From the NCBI RefSeq assembly GCF_000724625.1, contig NZ_CP007139.1:1860001-1924000 (forward strand): a stretch of DNA of 64,000 bases. Reading direction: 5' to 3'. The notes under the pieces were generated by a model. The model made no database searches and had not been told where the DNA came from. It saw only the letters and a program-made list of their open reading frames with translations. The translations under genes were made by a program, and so were the position numbers. This stretch comes from Fimbriimonas ginsengisoli Gsoil 348 (GTDB taxonomy: Bacteria > Armatimonadota > Fimbriimonadia > Fimbriimonadales > Fimbriimonadaceae). How positions within the stretch are numbered: the first letter of the stretch is position 1; the number at the start of each line of letters is the position of its first letter. Positions 26,076 through 33,454 of the stretch are shown here, piece by piece.

Positions 26076-28460
26076 ATGCGCCGTCTCTTCGTCCTTCTGC
26101 TCCTCCTCGCCTCGGCCCTCGCCGGCGCTCAAGCGCCCACCGAGATCCGCATGATGGCGGGACTTGGGTTCGGCATTCCGCCCAAAGAGACGACGAACAC
26201 CAACGCGGTGATCCGGCGATCCGTTTTCGAGGCGTTTCACAAGGCGAACCCGGATGTGCGGGTGGTGAACGCCGGCGGGCTCTCGCTAGAAGGCCAGCAA
26301 GCCGACAACATGTTCCTGATGAGCATGGCCGGCGACCGGGCGCCGGACATCTTTTACGTCAATTTCAGGCAGTATTACACGTTCCTCGAACAGGGATTCT
26401 GCCGACCGCTGGACGACCTGATCAAGACGGACCCGGCGGTGACGGAGCGGATCAATCCGACCGTCCGCCAAGTACTCACCAGCTACGATGGGCGGATCTA
26501 CGCGATTCCGTTTTTCCAGGTCGCGGTGGCGCTGTACTACCGGAAAGATTTCTTCCGAGAAGCGGGCCTGGATCCGGCCCGGCCCCCGCGCAACTGGGAC
26601 GAGTTCTACGAGTACGCGAAGAAGCTGACCAAGGCGGGGCGATTCGGCTTCGAGCTCTCGATGCCGCCTGGGTACCAGTGGCAGAACTTCGTCTATCAGG
26701 CGGGCGGTGAGATCGTCGGTCCAGCCGAAAACGGTAGGTGGAAATCGCTCTTCGCGAACGAGGGTGCGGCGAAAGCGATCGACTTCTACCGGCGGCTCGT
26801 CCTTCCGCAAAACGGAGTGCCGCCCGTCGCCGCCACCGCGACCGATCTCACCAGCGACATCAATAAAGGCAAAACGGCCATGTGGTTCAGCTACACGAAC
26901 GACGTGGTGATGCAGAGCAGCGAACTGCCGCCTTCGCTGGTCGGAATCGCGGCGTTACCGGCTGGGCCGGCCGGAGCTCGAAACGAAGTGAACGCAGGGA
27001 TGTGGGCGATCTCCTCCCGCGTGACCGATCCGAAGAAGCTTGACGCCTGTTGGAGGTTCATCAAGTTCTTCGCGGGGGACGAAGCGGCGCGGGCGAACAC
27101 GCAGAAAAGCGTGGAGATGGGGCTGGGGCCTCAGGTGAACCCGATCTGGCTCAAGAAGTTTGGCTACGACGACCTGCTCGGGCAGGTTGACCAAGGGTAC
27201 GTCAAAGCGAACGAGAGCCTCTTCCAGACCGGGCATCCGGAGCCCTACGGCAAGAACTGCCAGCAGATCTACACGGTGATGGACGATGCGCTGGACCGGG
27301 CGCGGCTGGAGCCGGAGACGCCGGCAATGGATATTCTCCGCCGCGCGGCAAAGGAGATGGACCAGAAGCTGCTCGGCTACATCCCGCCGGAGGATCTGCA
27401 GCGGGAACGCGGTTGGGCACTGGGGATCGCTGTCTGTTTTGTGGGTCTGGCGCTCGGCTTCGGATACCGAGGATGGCAAAAAGCGCGTCGAGAGCGCAGC
27501 CTATTTGTAGAGCGCCTGCCTGCCGGGATCAGTCGGCGGCGGCTTTGGCTATTCCTCGGCGTCTGCCTCGCCCCCGCGGTGCTCAGCATCGCCACCTGGA
27601 GCTACTACCCGCTCGCCAAGGGGTTGCTGATGGCGTTCCAGGATTACCGGATCATGGGCGGGTCTCGGTGGGTCGGGCTCGATAACTTCATCGGCGTGTT
27701 CTCGCAGCCGGTTTTCTACCGGTCGATCTTCAACGCGTTCCTCTACGTCGGCCTAAGCCTCGCGATCGGGTTCTTTCTGCCGGTGTTTCTGGCACTGGCG
27801 TTGAACGAGATCCCAAGGGGACGCACGTTCTTCCGGACGGTGTTCTACCTACCGGCGATGACCTCGAGCGTGGTGGTCTCGCTCGTATGGCGGCAGTTCT
27901 ACGACAAGACGGATCAGGGGCTGCTGAACTCGCTGCTCGCCCCGGTCATCACCCACGTGGTGAACCCGGTTTGGACGAAGCTAGGTCATCCTCCGGTGCC
28001 GACGGCGAACGACTGGCTCGGCAGCCCCGCTCTCGCCATGTTCTCAGTGGTTCTGCCGGGGATTTGGGCGGGCGCGGGGGCGGGCTCGATTTTGTATCTG
28101 GCGGCGCTGAAGAACATCTCCAGCGACCGGTACGAAGCGGCCGATCTCGACGGGGCGAGCTGGTGGCAGAAGATCCGCTACATCACCCTGCCCGGCTTGA
28201 AGCCGCTGATCCTGATCAACCTGCTCGGCGTCTTCATCGCCGGGTTTAAGGCGATGGAAAACGTGTTCCTCCTCACCCAGGGGGGACCCCTGAATGCGAC
28301 CCGCACGATCGGCCTCGAGATCTGGCAAAACGCGTTCATGTTCCTAAAGTTCGGATACGCCACCGCCGCGGCTTGGGTCATGGGGAGCATCCTCATCGGC
28401 TTCACCTTGATACAGATCAGGACTCTCCTCCGCATGCGGTTCTCTACCGCGAAGCTGTAA
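26076..28460 (+). CDS. Fused sugar ABC transporter: solute-binding protein plus MalF-type permease
   Basis: A 794-aa protein from ATG 26076, with signal peptide RRLFVLLLLLASALAGAQ. Residues about 25-430 are a family 1 solute-binding domain (DRAPDIFYVNFRQYYTFLEQ, IYAIPFFQVAVALYYRKDFF). A membrane span lies at about 445-465 (ALGIAVCFVGLALGFGYRGW). Residues about 485-790 are a MalF/UgpA-like permease with the EAA loop (EAADLDGASWWQKIRYITLP, about residue 687). Normally these are separate polypeptides with a MalG partner and an ATPase, neither of which is in the window. TACAAT ends 10 nt before the ATG. The ligand is probably an oligosaccharide. Confidence 0.88.
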   Translation: MRRLFVLLLLLASALAGAQAPTEIRMMAGLGFGIPPKETTNTNAVIRRSVFEAFHKANPDVRVVNAGGLSLEGQQADNMFLMSMAGDRAPDIFYVNFRQYYTFLEQGFCRPLDDLIKTDPAVTERINPTVRQVLTSYDGRIYAIPFFQVAVALYYRKDFFREAGLDPARPPRNWDEFYEYAKKLTKAGRFGFELSMPPGYQWQNFVYQAGGEIVGPAENGRWKSLFANEGAAKAIDFYRRLVLPQNGVPPVAATATDLTSDINKGKTAMWFSYTNDVVMQSSELPPSLVGIAALPAGPAGARNEVNAGMWAISSRVTDPKKLDACWRFIKFFAGDEAARANTQKSVEMGLGPQVNPIWLKKFGYDDLLGQVDQGYVKANESLFQTGHPEPYGKNCQQIYTVMDDALDRARLEPETPAMDILRRAAKEMDQKLLGYIPPEDLQRERGWALGIAVCFVGLALGFGYRGWQKARRERSLFVERLPAGISRRRLWLFLGVCLAPAVLSIATWSYYPLAKGLLMAFQDYRIMGGSRWVGLDNFIGVFSQPVFYRSIFNAFLYVGLSLAIGFFLPVFLALALNEIPRGRTFFRTVFYLPAMTSSVVVSLVWRQFYDKTDQGLLNSLLAPVITHVVNPVWTKLGHPPVPTANDWLGSPALAMFSVVLPGIWAGAGAGSILYLAALKNISSDRYEAADLDGASWWQKIRYITLPGLKPLILINLLGVFIAGFKAMENVFLLTQGGPLNATRTIGLEIWQNAFMFLKFGYATAAAWVMGSILIGFTLIQIRTLLRMRFSTAKL

Positions 28461-28491
28461 ACCTCGACCTAGCTGGGCTCGTTTCCCGGCC

Positions 28492-28620
28492 CGTTACCGG
28501 CACACCGGCGGCGCCAACTTCGCGTATTCGGACGGCCGCTCCAAATACGGGCGGCGGAGCACGATGAAGATTTGGAATTGGCATGCCTACGGCGACGTGG
28601 AGGATACTACGGTTCGCTGA
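28492..28620 (+). pseudogene. Remnant of an H-X9-DG pseudopilin gene
   Basis: An open frame without a start codon reads RYRHTGGANFAYSDGRSKYG and continues to a TGA at 28618-28620. H-TGGANFAYS-DG is an exact H-X9-DG motif, the C-terminal signature of DUF1559-type prepilin-like proteins of Planctomycetes, Armatimonadota and relatives. The N-terminal methylation helix and most of the protein are missing. The frame stays open upstream into the permease gene but without similarity. Its stop overlaps the GH16 start (TGATG). Best read as the 3' end left after a deletion. Confidence 0.65.
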
Positions 28621-29300
28621 TGCTTGCCACCGCCTTCATCGCCGGAGCTTTATTGACTCACTTCAGCCCGAGAACAATCCAGTTCTCGGGCTTTCGCTGG
28701 GAGGTGAAAGGAAGTCAGGAGAAGGTGGGTCCCGGCCCCAACCTCTTTTCAGACTCTCCCGATTCGGTCTTCGTGGACCGCAAGGGGCGCCTCCACCTCA
28801 AGGTACGGAAAACCGCCGCCGGTTGGACTTGCGCGGAAGTTTATCTAGCCAAGCCGCTTGGGTACGGCTCTTACACTTTCGAGGTCGATTCGCCGGAGAG
28901 TGCGATCGATTCTAACCTTGTGCTCGGGCTGTTCACCTACGGCGAGAAGGAAGATTTCAGTCACCGCGAGATCGATGTGGAGCTGTCGCGTTGGTCGGAT
29001 CCGACCAACGATAACGCCCAGTTCGTCGTGCAGCCTTACGAAGTCGCCGGGAACATGGTTCGGTTCACTCTGCCGGCCGACAATCCGTCCAGCACCCACT
29101 CGTTCGTTTGGCGACGGGACAAGATCGATTTCCTGTCGAAGAGCGGCAATTTCTCAAAGAGCTGGAGCTATGCCGGCACATCCAACCCGGTTCCGGGAGA
29201 TGAGACGGTGCATATCAACCTGTGGCTGTATGAAGGAAAGGCGCCGACGAAGGATCAGACCTTCGAGGTGATCCTTCGCCGATTCTCGTACCGCCGGTAA
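28620..29300 (+). CDS. GH16-family endo-glycanase, exported
   Basis: A 226-aa protein from ATG 28620, with a membrane/signal segment (LATAFIAGALLTHFS). The jelly-roll fold has the catalytic signature HREIDVELSRW, with Glu117, Asp119 and Glu121 of the E-x-D-x-E motif. SYTFEVDSPESAIDSNLVLG and DETVHINLWLYEG are the flanking strands. GH16 includes laminarinases, lichenases and agarases; the substrate cannot be read from this. TACGGT with a 6-nt spacer precedes the ATG. It directly overlaps the pseudopilin remnant. Confidence 0.82.
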   Translation: MLATAFIAGALLTHFSPRTIQFSGFRWEVKGSQEKVGPGPNLFSDSPDSVFVDRKGRLHLKVRKTAAGWTCAEVYLAKPLGYGSYTFEVDSPESAIDSNLVLGLFTYGEKEDFSHREIDVELSRWSDPTNDNAQFVVQPYEVAGNMVRFTLPADNPSSTHSFVWRRDKIDFLSKSGNFSKSWSYAGTSNPVPGDETVHINLWLYEGKAPTKDQTFEVILRRFSYRR

Positions 29301-29306
29301 GCCGCG

Positions 29307-30011
29307 CTACCGTTTATTCCCGATATCTTCAAACTCGCCGGAGTAGAAGGTGACGTAGGTGACCTGGCCGTTGGGGGTGAAGTTCGAGAGCTTCGCGTAA
29401 GCGCCGCGGGGGCCGATCTGCCAGCCAAGGTCGGGAATTGGACGCGGAAGGTGGAAAACCGACGCGGCCGCGGTGCGGTAGCTGATGCTCAGGTTTCCGA
29501 TCGGGAGGCTCCGGGCCAAGGAGTATCCCACTAGCCGCAGCTTATGATCGATTCCGGCGCGCCCCACCGGGATTCGGTACGAAGTCCGGAAGCCGTATGA
29601 GGTGTTGGGCGCGAGATGAAGCGTGGTCTGCAGCTCGTTATGGCGCTGGACGGCGTCTCCGATCAGCATGAGAGGACCACCGCGAACCTGAGGCGGCTCG
29701 AGACTCAACGGGTGCTTATTGATGCTTGCCGAAATATTGAAGTCAGGCGCCTTCGGCGTTCCCGGGCCGAGCCGGTAGCGCGGCACGGTCACATGGACGC
29801 GGAGGGGGTTTCCGCCCAAGTTCCGAAGCTCGGTCACCGTCGCCACGTCGGCGAACTTTTCTCCCACATCGATCGTGGCGCTGTGGGATCGCACCTGGAG
29901 CATGTCCCCCAGCGCGTCGAACATCGGAATGCCGGAGTAATCGAAGTCGGGATTCTTAGGAAAGGGCGAGGCTTGTTGGGCGACGATCAGGGCGAGGAGG
30001 GTGGTTAACAT
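29307..30011 (-). CDS. Exported hypothetical protein
   Basis: A 234-aa protein with a signal peptide (LTTLLALIVAQQASP). The mature part is beta-rich (HSATIDVGEKFADVATVTEL, LRVHVTVPRYRLGPG), with an Arg/Tyr-rich strand (YGFRTSYRIPVGRAG). No catalytic motif and no known family. It converges on the GH16 gene with 6 bp between. An inverted repeat (30063-30110) and a dispersed repeat (30228-30275) lie upstream. Confidence 0.55.
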   Translation of the reverse strand: MLTTLLALIVAQQASPFPKNPDFDYSGIPMFDALGDMLQVRSHSATIDVGEKFADVATVTELRNLGGNPLRVHVTVPRYRLGPGTPKAPDFNISASINKHPLSLEPPQVRGGPLMLIGDAVQRHNELQTTLHLAPNTSYGFRTSYRIPVGRAGIDHKLRLVGYSLARSLPIGNLSISYRTAAASVFHLPRPIPDLGWQIGPRGAYAKLSNFTPNGQVTYVTFYSGEFEDIGNKR

Positions 30012-30062
30012 GGCGTCCCACTGTTTAGACGCGTGGGGGGATGGTTCGGGTCAGTGACCCTC

Positions 30063-30110
30063 CCGACGATCATCACTGCACCTGGTCCCTTTAGTGATGA
30101 TGATCGTCGG
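30063..30110. repeat. Long imperfect inverted repeat
   Basis: CCGACGATCATCACT (30063-30077) pairs with AGTGATGATGATCGTCGG (30093-30110), leaving a 3-nt bulge and a 15-nt loop. It lies in the 279-bp gap between two minus-strand genes, in which I see no other gene. Confidence 0.7.
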
Positions 30111-30227
30111 CGCGCTCGCATTGCCATTTAGTTTAGGATTCGATGCTTTCAGGTCCGGCTCTTTCCATTCCCAGCGACACATTCCAGCCCTGATACTGAG
30201 TAAGTGGGGATGAACCAGAGGCTCCTT

Positions 30228-30275
30228 ACTCGGGCAGGCCGCCCGAGATACCCACGGGCGAGCCGCCCGTGCCAC
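30228..30275. repeat. Dispersed palindromic repeat, family A copy 1
   Basis: A double hairpin: CTCGGGC-AGGCC-GCCCGAG (30229-30247), then ATACC, then CACGGGCG-AGC-CGCCCGTG (30253-30271), ending GCCAC. A near-identical copy is at 46135-46182 and half a copy at 34948-34973. Short intergenic palindromes of this kind are REP-like or MITE-like. Confidence 0.85.
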
Positions 30276-30290
30276 GTGAATGAAAAAGGG

Positions 30291-31298
30291 TTACGCCTTT
30301 ACGAAGGAGATTCGCACGATTGCCATCTTTTCCCCACCTTTGGCCGACTGGAGTTGGTCAAGGCTTTTGTTGGCTTTGGCGATCTCGTCGTCGACATCTT
30401 TGACCGGCTGCGCGTCCTCTTGATAGGTGACCAGAAGGGCCTCTCGGAGCTTCTTCAGGGAGGCGAGCTTCGCCGAGGCGTCTTCGGCAAGTTTGGCGTT
30501 GCGCTCGCCAGACGTTCCGGTCCAGGTCTGCTTGTCGACGACCCCGCCGGTTGTCGCAAGATGCTTGAGCAGCTCGGCGACGGCGGCTTCCGGCACGGTG
30601 GCCAGCACTCCCTTGATCTCCGGCTTCCCATCCGGTCCCTGCTCGGTCAGCGGCTGCGCCTTACCGCCGGCTTTTTGGACGTAAGCCACGAGCTCATCGG
30701 AGGCGGCCTGCCGGTCGGAGGCGGTTTGGTTCACCGTGGTTAACGAGGACCCTCCTTGCTTGACGACCGGCGCTGCCTTGAGGCCTGTCAGTTTTTGCGC
30801 CTTTAGGGCGACCGGCGCCTTGGGAAGGCCCTGGGCGACCAACTTGTTCAAGTACTTCCCGCCTGGCTTGGGAAATACCTCGAGATTCGAGGGCACCGGG
30901 ATGGCGGGCGCCGCCATCGGGGCAATCGGAAAACTCTTCGGCATGATCATGCCGGTGAGGGCGGGGGGCTGAGGCGTTTTGGGAATGGAAAGGGAGGTTT
31001 GGGGAGTGGTTGTCTTAGGAAGAATAAAGGTCGACGTACCCATCGGGTTTGTTGGCGCATCGATCTCCTTCTTCGCTACCACCTGGGTGCCGGTGGCTAA
31101 CGGCATGGCCGCGCCGGTGGCGGCGGGCGGGGGAGCTTGGTAGACGACCTGTGGCTTCGGCGCCGGTCGCGAAGCGACCACTGCCATTGTCCCGGCCACG
31201 CCCACGCAAACGCCGACGACGATCCACACGAAGATCGGCGCTTTTCTATCCAGCATGGCCGGCTGGCCCTTTTCCGCAGTCGAAGAATTTTCGGGCAT
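30291..31298 (-). CDS. Single-pass membrane protein with coiled-coil periplasmic domain
   Basis: A 335-aa protein from ATG 31298; a GTG at 31310 is also possible. A cytosolic stub is followed by a span (APIFVWIVVGVCVGVAGTMA). A 130-residue Pro/Ala/Thr-rich linker comes next. The C-terminal domain has GVLATVPEAAVAELLKHL, a helical hairpin (ASLKKLREALLVTYQEDAQP, VDDEIAKANKSLDQLQ) and a final strand. The C-terminal layout resembles DUF4349-type proteins found beside anti-sigma factors. No sigma factor gene is adjacent, so the role is unknown. Confidence 0.6.
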   Translation of the reverse strand: MPENSSTAEKGQPAMLDRKAPIFVWIVVGVCVGVAGTMAVVASRPAPKPQVVYQAPPPAATGAAMPLATGTQVVAKKEIDAPTNPMGTSTFILPKTTTPQTSLSIPKTPQPPALTGMIMPKSFPIAPMAAPAIPVPSNLEVFPKPGGKYLNKLVAQGLPKAPVALKAQKLTGLKAAPVVKQGGSSLTTVNQTASDRQAASDELVAYVQKAGGKAQPLTEQGPDGKPEIKGVLATVPEAAVAELLKHLATTGGVVDKQTWTGTSGERNAKLAEDASAKLASLKKLREALLVTYQEDAQPVKDVDDEIAKANKSLDQLQSAKGGEKMAIVRISFVKA

Positions 31299-31396
31299 GA
31301 ACTCTCTCACTTCCGTGATTGCCTCGCGGCATCGACGTTAGACAACTATTCAACGTCCATTGTTGCCAATCCGCTCCCATTCCCTGGGAGTCGCGC

Positions 31397-31410
31397 TATC
31401 ATCGTTTGAT
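31397..31410 (+). promoter_or_regulatory. -10 box, leaderless type
   Basis: TATCAT (31397-31402) is followed by 8 nt and ATG 31411; no Shine-Dalgarno is visible. Confidence 0.5.
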
Positions 31411-32202
31411 ATGGCGTTGCCCATTTTGGTCTCGCTGACGCTTCTGAACCAGGCCCAAATGGCGGTTCCGTCGCACCATCTGCGCCATGTCGAGCTTTTC
31501 GGCCGGGACGTTCCCGTCTACAACCGGGAGGTTCTTGCGGGGGTCGACCGGGTTCAGGCAACCGCGCTCGACGGGGGCGGGTACTTCATCGGCATTCACG
31601 CAAAGCCGGCGGAGTCGCCGGTTGGATTCGCCCTTGCTTTGAACGGAAAGGCCCTGATCTCGCCGCCGCGGAGCACAAGCTACTGCAGTGGGAGCAGTTA
31701 CGCGGCGTTTATCGAGGGTTTGGACATGATCCTAGGTCCCCGTCTCGGCGATCTAAGCTCGGACCGATTGGAGGCGTTGCGAATGCAGGAGCCAAACGGC
31801 GGGCGGCGCGAGGATCGGGTGAAGGCGTGGGGATGGTGGAACGCCGACGGCTGGGGTAACCATTACGCTTTGGTGCAGTACCTGGGAGCAGGGGAGCGAA
31901 TACCGATCGGCGAGGCGCAGCCGGGCGATTTCGTCAACATCTCTTGGAAGAGCGGCCTCGGGCACTCGACGGTGTTCCTCGGCTGGGGAGTCGATTCGCA
32001 CGGCGAGCGGGGGATCCGCTATTGGTCGAGCCAGACCGGAACGAACGGTTTCGGAGACCAATTCTCGCTTTTGTCGAAGGTGAAGGAGCTCTTGGCGGTG
32101 CGGCTGACCCACCCGGAGAAAGTCTTGGATTTCGATCCATCGAGAGCGGTGGAAACAAAGATCTCCGGAGACGCGCCACCGATTGACACTCCTGGAAATT
32201 AA
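31411..32202 (+). CDS. Exported NlpC/P60-like or CHAP-like cysteine hydrolase candidate
   Basis: A 263-aa protein from ATG 31411 with a short hydrophobic N-terminus (ALPILVSLTLLNQAQ). TSYCSGSSYAAF supplies a possible nucleophile Cys92 at a helix start. GEAQPGDFVNISWKSG and GHSTVFLGWG (His185) follow the order and spacing of NlpC/P60 and CHAP peptidases (Cys, then G-D-F/H-S-x-hydrophobic). If so it cleaves cell-wall peptides. The match is by pattern only. No GH or binding domain is attached. Confidence 0.55.
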   Translation: MALPILVSLTLLNQAQMAVPSHHLRHVELFGRDVPVYNREVLAGVDRVQATALDGGGYFIGIHAKPAESPVGFALALNGKALISPPRSTSYCSGSSYAAFIEGLDMILGPRLGDLSSDRLEALRMQEPNGGRREDRVKAWGWWNADGWGNHYALVQYLGAGERIPIGEAQPGDFVNISWKSGLGHSTVFLGWGVDSHGERGIRYWSSQTGTNGFGDQFSLLSKVKELLAVRLTHPEKVLDFDPSRAVETKISGDAPPIDTPGN

Positions 32203-32226
32203 CGGCAGCGTTACGGTGGGGCGGGG

Positions 32227-32278
32227 CCCGGCAGGATGCCGGGGGGACACTGGAGAAGATGCCGGCAGGGATGCCGGC
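32227..32278. repeat. GC-rich short palindromes
   Basis: CCCGGCA-GGA-TGCCGGG (32227-32243), then GCCGGC twice (32261-32266 and 32273-32278) in the 88-bp gap between converging genes. Could fold and end transcription from either side; no T-run is present. Confidence 0.5.
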
Positions 32279-32290
32279 ACTACGCCGTCG

Positions 32291-33109
32291 TTAGGAGGCC
32301 ATCGTTAGGATGAGGGCGACGGCGGGGGCGGTGAAGAGGATGGAGTCGATTCGGTCCATGACGCCGCCGTGGCCGGGGAGCAGGGTGCCGCTGTCTTTTA
32401 GGTCGGCTTTTCGCTTGACGTAGCTCTCGAAGAGATCTCCCGCTTGGCCCAGGATGCCGGCGGCGAGACCGCAGGTGAGGCCGATCGGCCACGGGTAGCC
32501 GATCCAGAGCGCCAGCGGAATCGCTACCGCCACGCATGCAAGCAGGTTCGCGATGGCCCCTTCCCAGGTTTTCTTCGGGGATATGGAGGGGGCAAGCTTA
32601 TGCTTTCCCCAAGCCCGCCCCGCGAAGATCGCCGCGGTGTCACCTCCCCAGAGGGGAACGATGGCGAGCAGAATCGGCGACGCGAAAAACCAGGGACTGC
32701 CCGCTCGCGGGGCGAAGGAATGAAGCGAGATAAGGCTTTCCATCGGCCCCAGCACCCAACACGCCGCGAGGGCCGCCAGCGGCGTTTTGGCAAGGTTCGG
32801 CTTCGATGCGATCAGGCCGGCAAAGAGAACGCCGAGGAGAAAGCGCCCGAAGCCCGCATCGGCCATCAGCGTGCGGGTTTGGCCAGCCAAGTCGTTGCCC
32901 ATATAGTCGCCGGGCATCAAGTATGGGAGAGCCAGCGTAAGGAATCCGCCGTAGATCCAGGCGTCGCTTCGGAGCATTTTGCCGATTTCGGAAATACCAA
33001 TGCAGACGATGGCGATAGCGAGCAGATCGATTGCCCATGCGTCTTTGAGGAATACCGCGACGAGGACGATCGGAATCAGCGCCAACGCCGTCAGGACTCG
33101 CTCTTTCAC
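32291..33109 (-). CDS. cdsA: Phosphatidate cytidylyltransferase
   Basis: A 272-aa protein starting at GTG 33109. Several membrane spans are followed by the family signature: SISPKKTWEGAIANLLACV, GQAGDLFESYVKRKADLKDS, and PGHGGVMDRIDSILFTAPAV (the CDP-alcohol transferase fingerprint with conserved Asp and Lys). CdsA makes CDP-diacylglycerol from phosphatidate and CTP in the inner membrane, the branch point for phospholipid synthesis. TAACAT ends 6 nt before the GTG, so the mRNA is probably leaderless. The usual uppS/dxr neighbours are absent. Confidence 0.95.
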   Translation of the reverse strand: MKERVLTALALIPIVLVAVFLKDAWAIDLLAIAIVCIGISEIGKMLRSDAWIYGGFLTLALPYLMPGDYMGNDLAGQTRTLMADAGFGRFLLGVLFAGLIASKPNLAKTPLAALAACWVLGPMESLISLHSFAPRAGSPWFFASPILLAIVPLWGGDTAAIFAGRAWGKHKLAPSISPKKTWEGAIANLLACVAVAIPLALWIGYPWPIGLTCGLAAGILGQAGDLFESYVKRKADLKDSGTLLPGHGGVMDRIDSILFTAPAVALILTMAS

Positions 33110-33121
33110 GCCGCGATGTTA
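33110..33121 (-). promoter_or_regulatory. -10 box of cdsA, leaderless type
   Basis: On the minus strand TAACAT (33121-33116) is followed by 6 nt and GTG 33109. Confidence 0.5.
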
Positions 33122-33192
33122 CTCCGAGCCTCGCAAGGCGGGGAATTTCGGTCGCAAAAGATCCAGACCGACCCAGTAGAAAAACTTTCTGC

Positions 33193-33221
33193 TTGCCACG
33201 AGAAGAAAATCGCGGTATATT
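33193..33221 (+). promoter_or_regulatory. Sigma-70-type promoter upstream of the small ORF and rsgA
   Basis: TTGCCA (33193-33198), 17-bp spacer, TATATT (33216-33221). This is one of the few promoters here with both boxes at ideal spacing. It predicts a transcript starting near 33228 with a leader of about 225 nt before rsgA, containing the small ORF. Confidence 0.65.
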
Positions 33222-33264
33222 CCCTTTCGTCCGAAAGGCCATTACCACCGGAGGTGTCCCCAAT

Positions 33265-33327
33265 CATGCAGAACAACAATACCGTTGCCCTCGTTGCCGC
33301 CTCCGTCGCCTTCGGCTGCCTCTCCTG
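33265..33327 (+). CDS. 20-aa hydrophobic small ORF, candidate leader peptide
   Basis: ATG 33265 is preceded by GGAGGTG (33250-33256) and reads MQNNNTVALVAASVAFGCLS before TGA. Sequence after it can fold: GCGCTCTCT near 33340 can pair with AGAGAGCAGCG near 33445, and AAGACGG with CCGTCTT. A ribosome on the peptide could therefore affect the structure before the weak TTG start of rsgA. It could also be a small membrane peptide. Only the ORF, its ribosome site and the promoter are seen. Confidence 0.45.
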
Positions 33328-33454
33328 ACGCGCGTCTAGCGCTCTCTCGAAGACGGTCCGCCCAAGCCGCGGAGCTTCACGCGGCATTCTCGCGCCGTCT
33401 TGGCATGCCTACATGCCCCGATGCCGGCCGTGACCGGCTCCTCAGAGAGCAGCG

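Noticed and set aside
26015-26077. Longer folK start at ATG 26077
   Set aside because: Adds 21 residues absent from HPPK proteins and abuts the divergent gene start; GTG 26014 fits the family.
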